64,000 nt of DNA from Shinisaurus crocodilurus (taxonomy: Eukaryota > Chordata > Lepidosauria > Squamata > Shinisauridae): assembly GCA_021292165.1 (NCBI GenBank), contig CM037879.1:242359797-242423796 (forward strand), written 5' to 3'. Of this stretch, positions 63,444 to 64,000 are shown piece by piece. The translations under genes and the position numbers were made by a program. The first letter of the stretch is position 1, and every line of letters begins with the position of its first letter. A model generated the notes under the pieces. That model did no database searches and was not told the DNA's origin. It was given only the letters and a program-made list of their open reading frames with translations.

Positions 63444-63522
63444 GGGATCTATAAAGTTATAAAAGATCCTCATTACTAGAAATAACGAATAGGCAAACAT
63501 GAATGTCTAACAAAGTATTTAC

Positions 63523-63681
63523 ATTTCTCCTCCTGCTCTTCCTCTTCTTCGTCCTCAAGATTGATGGTAATAATCAGTGGAGGATGAATAGGTCTTAATG
63601 TGCTTTCTTGACCTTTTGTGGAATCTTGATTTTGGTCAGGATGTAAAATCCCTTCCTGAGCTTCCCTTTGCAATGTAGAAT
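63523..63681 (-). CDS. Unidentified host gene, first exon in window (exon 1)
   Basis: 159 bases on minus, acceptor AGTTCCTTCCTATAG, donor GTAAAT. The phase-1 frame reads STLQREAQEGILHPDQNQDS, TKGQESTLRPIHPPLIITIN and LEDEEEEEQEEK. A hydrophobic stretch (HPPLIITINL) is followed by a strongly acidic run. Symmetrical, 53 codons. The gene must continue beyond the right edge, since no start codon fits here. I do not recognise the protein. Confidence 0.72.
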
Positions 63682-63887
63682 CTATAGGAAGGAACTTTAA
63701 GTTCAGTATAAAACTGTGTTGAGTAAAACTTTGAAGTCCTCAACATATTTAATTCATTCACTGAAGGCAAGACATTGTTCATTTATTTTTTAAACACTGA
63801 TATATAGATATATAGATAGATTTGTATTACAACTGGGACAATTAGCTAATTAAATAAATCATAGTTGATTAATCATATGAGTTTTAT

Positions 63888-63980
63888 AGTGCAATCCTAT
63901 GAATGTCTACTTGGAAATAATTTCTACTGTGCTCAGTGGGGTGTACTCCCAGTTAAATGAATATAGGATTGCACCCTTGA
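63888..63980. repeat. Palindromic GTGCAATCC-type element, complete-looking
   Basis: Begins AGTGCAATCCTATGAATGTC and ends AATGAATATAGGATTGCACC, so the outer 14 bases are inverted repeats. The centre TACTGTGCTCAGTGGGGTGT matches other copies. About 90 bp; lies upstream of exon 1 on minus. Confidence 0.72.
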
Positions 63981-64000
63981 TCTATTAATCAGTCAATCAA

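Overview
This window is AT-rich vertebrate genomic DNA, most likely from a squamate reptile (lizard). The inference rests on its repeats: CR1 LINEs ending in ATTCTATG-type repeats, L2-like LINE 3' ends, two kinds of tRNA-derived SINE (one with a Bov-B-like 3' tail), a 5S-rRNA-derived SINE with a CR1-like tail, many hAT foldback elements and an intact DIRS retrotransposon. No rRNA, tRNA or other functional RNA gene, and no CRISPR array, is visible. Family names are recognised from memory of the sequence classes; no database was searched.

Layout. 1-23.1 kb: apparently gene-free DNA holding old LINE, SINE and hAT pieces and microsatellites. 23.1-29.8 kb: a degenerate Ty3/gypsy retrotransposon with both LTRs, split by a 2.7-kb CR1 copy and a second short CR1 tail. 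29.8-31.8 kb: unannotated DNA and the probable 3' flank of a host gene. 31.9 kb to the right edge: a minus-strand host gene I do not recognise. I reconstruct ten exons from splice sites, an open frame and, for eight of them, length divisible by three and identical phase (1-1). It enters from beyond 64 kb and stops at 31.88 kb.

The introns of this gene are packed with transposons. The last intron (11.6 kb) holds a near-complete CR1 with intact ORF1 and a tandemly repeated 310-bp 5' region, and a 3.4-kb interval with hAT-type ends and an 8-bp target duplication that contains a CpG-rich, hairpin-bearing tandem repeat. The 7.6-kb intron holds a full-length 6.0-kb DIRS element with three open reading frames, inverted terminal repeats and an internal complementary region. 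CR1 and DIRS lie in the same orientation as the gene.

The strongest leads are the unidentified exon-modular gene, the structurally complete DIRS element with an SR-rich Gag, the monomer-like CR1 5' region, the 5S/CR1 chimeric SINE, the hAT element with its GC-rich hairpins, and many precisely readable nested insertions.
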